A DNA stretch of 64,000 bases from Typhlomys cinereus (taxonomy: Eukaryota; Chordata; Mammalia; Rodentia; Platacanthomyidae), in NCBI GenBank assembly GCA_023101885.1, contig JALPQD010000089.1, positions 2,403,087 to 2,467,086 on the forward strand, written 5' to 3'. Position numbers and translations under genes: made by a program. Numbering within the stretch: the stretch's first letter is position 1; every line of letters begins with the position of its first letter. Below the pieces are notes generated by a model that was given only the letters and a program-made list of their open reading frames with translations, ran no database searches and was not told the DNA's origin. Below, piece after piece: positions 59,595-64,000 of this stretch.

Positions 59595-59870
59595 ATGACT
59601 TGTGTCTCTTCAAAAGGTGCAAAGTTAGAGACACAGGTACACAGAGAAGGACAACATTACATGGAGGCAAGACAGAGAATCAGGGAAACAACTGCCAATC
59701 ATCTATCAACCCCAAATTGCTACCACCACAGAATCCAGAAGAGGAACATGGAGCAGCTTGTTCTCACAGCCCTTTTAAAGAACTCTGCCACCACCTTGGG
59801 ATCAGACTTCTGGCCTTGGAAACTGTGAGACGGAAAAATGATTTGCAGTGCTTAAAAAAAAGGCATAGAA
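59595..59870 (+). mobile_element. Ancient mammalian repeat, class uncertain
   Basis: 'cttctggccttggaaactgtg' with an upstream 'agacacaggta' and 'ggaggcaagacagag' resembles a known mammalian repeat ending 'cttctggcctccagaactgtgag'. The open frame of 103 codons has no recognised domain. Confidence 0.35.
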
Positions 59871-59934
59871 CGTTAGCGAAAGAAAAACTGAAAAGCCAAA
59901 TTCCAAATTAAATATGAATGATATAACAGTCAAA

Positions 59935-60420
59935 TTTTTGTTACTGTAACAAAACACCTGACACAGGCTAGCTATATAAAGAGGTTTATTTAGGTCAGTT
60001 TTTGAATCTGATAGTGCAATTATCATGACATAGGATCTCCTAAAGGATGCAGGCACAGATGAGAGGAAGTGAGCATTTCCAAATAGAATAGAGAGAGAAA
60101 AAGAGAGAGATAGAGACAGAGAGAGATAGAGACAGAGACATGGAGAGACAGGTAAACAGAGAGAGAGAGATAGACAGACAGACAGAGAAAGAGAAGGGCC
60201 CACACTTTTTATCTAAATCATCAAAATTACCCAAAGTTCACATGAGAACTACCCAAATACCTTTTAGGTGTATGGTCCCAGTGACTAAAGATACCTCACT
60301 TGGCCCTAGCCCTTACACATGCTGCCAGCTCCCAATAATGCTGGTATCCCAATAAGTTAGGGACCAAGCCTTCAATACATGGACTATGAAAAGCACTTTC
60401 ACCAGCCCTAAACCATATAA
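59935..60420 (+). mobile_element. URR1-like hAT-Charlie fossil with (GA)n insert
   Basis: 'ttgttactgtaacaaaacacc', 'agaggtttatttaggtcag', then after the GA tract 'agggaccaagccttcaatac', the order known for the rodent URR1 type. Confidence 0.58.
60086..60196. repeat. (GAGA)n/(GACA)n tract
   Basis: GA, GATA and GACA units in mixed order. Ser/Leu open frames of 60-133 codons on the minus strand are artefacts. Confidence 0.92.
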
Positions 60421-60544
60421 ATGGGAAGTCTATGATAACTGAGGAATATCCGAATATACGTCAGAACTGGGCAGTCTGCTGAACTCACTCCCTGTCTTTA
60501 AAAACAGACTTCATCATTTGGAATTGCTCTGAAAACCGGCAGTG

Positions 60545-60685
60545 TAATGGTGTGGAATGTTCTCTGGCGTCAAATAGTCTAGGTTCAAATTCCACTGCAT
60601 GCACACTCATCCTCAGTTTTGTGCCTTAGGCCACTTCATAGAGCAGTTCTGTAAAGCAAATGAAGTCTAAAGTATTCTCTTATGG
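60545..60685 (+). mobile_element. MIR SINE fossil
   Basis: 'ctggcgtcaaatagtctagg' and 'ttcaaattccactgcatgc' fit the MIR tRNA-like 5' half, followed by 'tcagttttgtgcc'. Confidence 0.52.
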
Positions 60686-60934
60686 ACCTGGTATAACCCG
60701 TTAGAGTCTCAGGGAAAATAGGAATCTTTTCACAACTCTTTAGGCCTTTCCATTACTTTTTTTCCTCCATGCTCCATCATCCTTGATCTCCACAAACATT
60801 ACTGTTGTCCATATTTGGACTGTGTATTTCTAGGCACCTAAACTGGAGTTCCTTCAGGAGATCTATAATTGCAGTCTTTCAGAAATTTTCCAAATAAGAG
60901 AGTCTACATGTATTGATGTTAAATACAGTATACA

Positions 60935-61135
60935 CATTTTTTCATGTTTTTCTTCTTTTAGAGTTTCATGCAAGAATACAGAATACAGTGAATTTATATT
61001 TTCACACTTTAAACCCCAATCCCATCCCCCCTCCTTTTCCCATTAAACCTGTCTTCCTTCCCAATCTCTCTCCTGTTTTCATATCTTTTCACATGGGTGG
61101 CCCACTGCCTTCTAGAATCTTTTATACACTTTGAC
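60935..61135 (-). mobile_element. L1 3' end, Lx-like, antisense
   Basis: 'tttcatgcaagaatacagaat' then a C/T-rich run (61014-61080), parallel in layout to 51960. Confidence 0.5.
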
Positions 61136-61751
61136 TTTCCCATTTCCACAGCTCTCTCTAGGCCAAGGATGAGAGAATCAGCTGACCTGATTCCAACTGC
61201 ACTAAGTATACCTGGGGTAAAGTCAGGCTTTTGTGAAAGAAAAGTCCCGCTGGGATGAAATGAACAATTAGAAAGTTTAGTCATATGCTTTTCTGTGGGA
61301 AATCGACAGTCAGTAAATAGAATTTCCAAGCCTGTTTGTGAAATACAATGCCACTGATGTAGCACTGGCAATGCTGGGCCCGGACACACATAAATACTAC
61401 CTGTGCATAAACATTAGTGTTCTTGTTCTTCAGGGGACCAAATACAGAAGGAAAAAAAGATGCATTACAAAACAAGTGACAGTGGTGCACTTCTCCTTTT
61501 CATCTATTGGAGAATGGAAACCGATAGCAAGAGAAAGCTTTATTTTAATGAACAAAGCACAAATGAGTTGCTGCAAGATCTAAATTGCTCTGTTAACCAC
61601 TAAAGGCCACACAGTCACAGAGAAATATGTAATTCTATTTTAAGGCTGCAATTAAATTCTATAATTAATATGGATTCATCAATATTTTATATCTGCCTTA
61701 ATTTCTTTACATGGAGATTATATTCTATTTTAAGTATGGCTTTAAATATGC

Positions 61752-61990
61752 TGTTAGGGGCTGAGGGATGGCTTAGCTTGTAAGTTGCTTGCATCCAAGC
61801 CTGATGATCTTAGTTCTAATCTCCAGATCCCACCTGAAAGCAAGAAGCAATGGCCTAAAGTGTCTGTAATACCTGTGGATAATGAGAAATGGGAAGCAGA
61901 GAAATGAGAATCTTCAGGATTTAGCAGATCGACCAGCCTGGCCTGAACAGTTGCAGGGAAGACATCAAATCTCAAACACACAAATATACT
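61752..61990 (+). mobile_element. B4/B3-type SINE, diverged
   Basis: 'ggggctgagggatggcttagc' head, 'agttctaatctccagatccc' B-box region, 'agaccagcctggcctgaac'-type end. Confidence 0.6.
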
Positions 61991-62002
61991 CATCAATCAC
62001 AA

Positions 62003-62196
62003 ATGTCCGTGCCTATGGAAGCCCAAGGGTGACTTCGGGAATCATCCTGGATTATTCTACCTCCTTTTTGTTTTACTTTGGGTTTCCCAGGCTTTGTCTT
62101 CCAGAGCTGAAATACAGGCCAGCACTATTTCAACTGGACATTTTCTTCATGGGATCTGGAATCCAAACTCTCTAACTCACAAGGCAATCTTTTCTC
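62003..62196 (-). mobile_element. B2-superfamily SINE (older subfamily), head missing
   Basis: 'gtgacttcgggaatcatcc', 'ggattattctacctcctttt' and 'gggatctggaatccaaactc' match the element at 247-512, which is in the same orientation. Confidence 0.78.
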
Positions 62197-62199
62197 AGG

Positions 62200-63800
62200 T
62201 ATACTGGATTCTATTTCATAATTACACTGGATTACTACTTAACAATACCATTGAGCAAATCATCAATTTCTTTTTCTAAGCATCTTTGTAAAGCCTTTTT
62301 AAACAACAAGGTATGTTTAACACTCCCCTGATCAGATAACTTGGAAGCAATGGAATCGTACAAGTTGTAGTAACAGGAGTTTGTAGCTGATTAGCATGTG
62401 GGAAATTCTACTGATTTCTTACCATCTGTGGTAGTTTCCTGATCTCCACCCACCTAATGCTGATACCTGAAGCTGAAGAGTCCAGGGTCTAAGCTTTAGG
62501 TACTTGGAGAGTCGCCATACCTTCTGAAGTAGCCTGTTTACGTAGAAATTTGGCTTTGGATTTCCTCATTAGATAATTCTATAGAAGATCCACTGATTCT
62601 TTTCCTTTAGTTTGACTAGACGCATATGGGGACGCAAAGAACCAAGAAATTGGGATTTCTAGATTATATAATTGAATTATAGTCTGCTAAATATTGTCTC
62701 AAAACTCCTTCCCCTTTACCTCCATGAAAGTACCTCCAACTCTGCTGCTACGAGGTCCTCTTTTCCTGAGATTACCATGAAATTACGAAAAACGTAAAAA
62801 GAACATATGATCCTCTGTCTTCAGGTTGCCCTTCAAAACCAGTGAGACTGTTTCCAACATGTCTACACTCACTTCCATCCAAATTTTGGAATTTGGATTC
62901 AGGGCAAGGATCAAAATAACACCCACCTGACCCTTTGTCCTTTACTCTGCCCTTTCCTATTTCTTGAAAGGGTGTTTGTGCTCCTCTTTATATTTTGTAA
63001 CATCTTTCCTTTGATCAAATTTTGAGCTTTTCCTTTTATTAAAATCATGACTTTTCTCTGAACAATTAACTCAGTGGATAAGATGCCTTAGATCAGCATT
63101 CTTGTGTAAAGTTTTAAAATCTGGTTATTTTTAGCAGCTTACTCATCTCACAGATTCTTCTCCCTGTTGGGCCTCTCAGTCGTAGTGACCATTATTGGTC
63201 ATCCATCATCTTGAAATAATAGCTTCTGACCTACTGGGGAGTGCTTCTTCTGCATTTGTCTACTTTTATCACTCTTGTTAATGTTTAGTCTTTTGCAATT
63301 TTAGCTATTTTTCTAACTAATCTTTAATGGCCAAGATGTTCCAGCCTCAGTACTAGTCTGTTTTCATTCTCTTTCAACCTCTCTGGAATATCTCACAATC
63401 CCTGTTTACATGCAATTAATTATATATGTATATTAAGGTGCATATATTAACTCTAAACTAGATATCTCCTCTGTACCCCCGAATACCAAATGTGAGTAGT
63501 CTGTATTCCCACCAGTCTTGCTTACAGGTGTACAGGTACATGTTCCATAGTCTAGCCTTCCAGTCTGACCTCTTGCAGAATTCTCCATCATGACATGGAT
63601 TACCAATTTTACAACCCAGAGACCTAAAAGTTAGGTCTTATTGTATCTAAACAATTATCAAGCCCGATTTTTCTTCTTTCTGTTCACTTACTCAGTAATC
63701 ATTGGGAGAAAACTGATTGAAGCTGTCCCATTTCATTGAATTTTAGCATAATGCTTCTGAATCAGTCTTGCCACCTTCTTTTCCCATCCCTGTCATTCTT
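62200..63800. other. Intronic DNA without recognised elements
   Basis: Unique sequence; no exon, RNA gene or clear repeat seen. Confidence 0.45.
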
Positions 63801-63814
63801 TATTTCATATTATA

Positions 63815-63935
63815 GCCAGAGTTTATGTAATCTCTCAAATCATGCAACCTTTCTGTATATCAGCTTTCTTATCTGTAACATAGTGATACTAATATTTCCT
63901 GCTGGCTATACACAGCAATACAAGAATTAGATGAA
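63815..63935 (+). mobile_element. MIR SINE fossil
   Basis: 'atgcaacctttctgtatatc', 'agctttcttatctgtaacat' and 'gtgatactaatatttcctg' follow the MIR middle section. Confidence 0.6.
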
Positions 63936-64000
63936 TTATCATTTTTACATAATGGAATGTTTTCTGGCAATAATAAAATTTTGGAGTGTCATCATCTTGA

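Larger units (their letters stand above)
37719..64000 (+). other. DLG2: DLG2 intron downstream of the exon (5' part)
   Basis: The next DLG2 exon should begin with codons for GNSGLGFSI. No such reading was found downstream, so the intron is inferred to run past the window end. It holds SINEs, MIR/L2 fossils, DNA-transposon remnants and microsatellites. Confidence 0.72.

Noticed and set aside
1..64000. CRISPR arrays, operons, phage or novel defence system
   Set aside because: The sequence is a vertebrate intron; repeats are retroposons and microsatellites with no regular spacer structure.

Overview
This is nuclear DNA from a rodent. It is AT-rich, has almost no long open reading frames and is full of retroposons. 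SINEs of the B1, B3 and ID types and of the tRNA-derived B2 superfamily (heads reading like 'ggctggagagatggctcag') are all present, which points to a mouse-like (myodont) rodent. The youngest B2-superfamily SINE and the youngest L1 3' end do not look like the common mouse or rat subfamilies, so a less-studied lineage such as a jerboa, birch mouse or mole-rat is possible. That guess rests on memory of repeat families, not on a search.

One protein-coding exon stands out. Positions 37668-37718 (+) are a 51-base, 17-codon exon with a strong splice acceptor and donor. It encodes the linker and first strand of PDZ domain 1 of DLG2 (PSD-93/chapsyn-110), a synaptic MAGUK scaffold whose gene is known for very large introns. 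The rest of the window is best read as the two introns flanking this exon: at least 37.6 kb upstream and 26.3 kb downstream. I found no other DLG2 exon, promoter or RNA gene.

Layout. 0-3.4 kb: an old SINE and a short L1 tail, each with clear target-site duplications (TSDs), a 385-bp polypyrimidine tract and more SINEs. 6.7-15.7 kb: old L1 3' ends (-), a young 5'-truncated L1 (+) fused to an ID SINE and inserted into an ancient L1, another young L1 (+) and a young SINE. 15.8-16.5 kb: B3 and B1 SINEs. 20.2-25.4 kb: the densest L1 block, mostly antisense to DLG2, with one L1 nested in another. 28-35 kb: B3 SINEs, microsatellites, a broken RPL23A processed pseudogene (-), an L1 tail and a short perfect inverted repeat. 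36.1-37.0 kb: an unclassified old repeat. 37.67 kb: the DLG2 exon. 38-46 kb: SINEs, ancient MIR and L2, and DNA-transposon fossils. 49-50.4 kb: a MER2-like Tigger fossil interrupted by L1. 51-64 kb: MIR/L2 fossils, B1/B2-type SINEs, a (CA/CG)n tract and a possible unidentified pseudogene.

There are no operons, CRISPR arrays or phage features, and I see no novel molecular system. The useful content is the DLG2 exon, the pseudogene, a lineage-specific SINE family that carries its own CA microsatellite, and several datable nested insertions.
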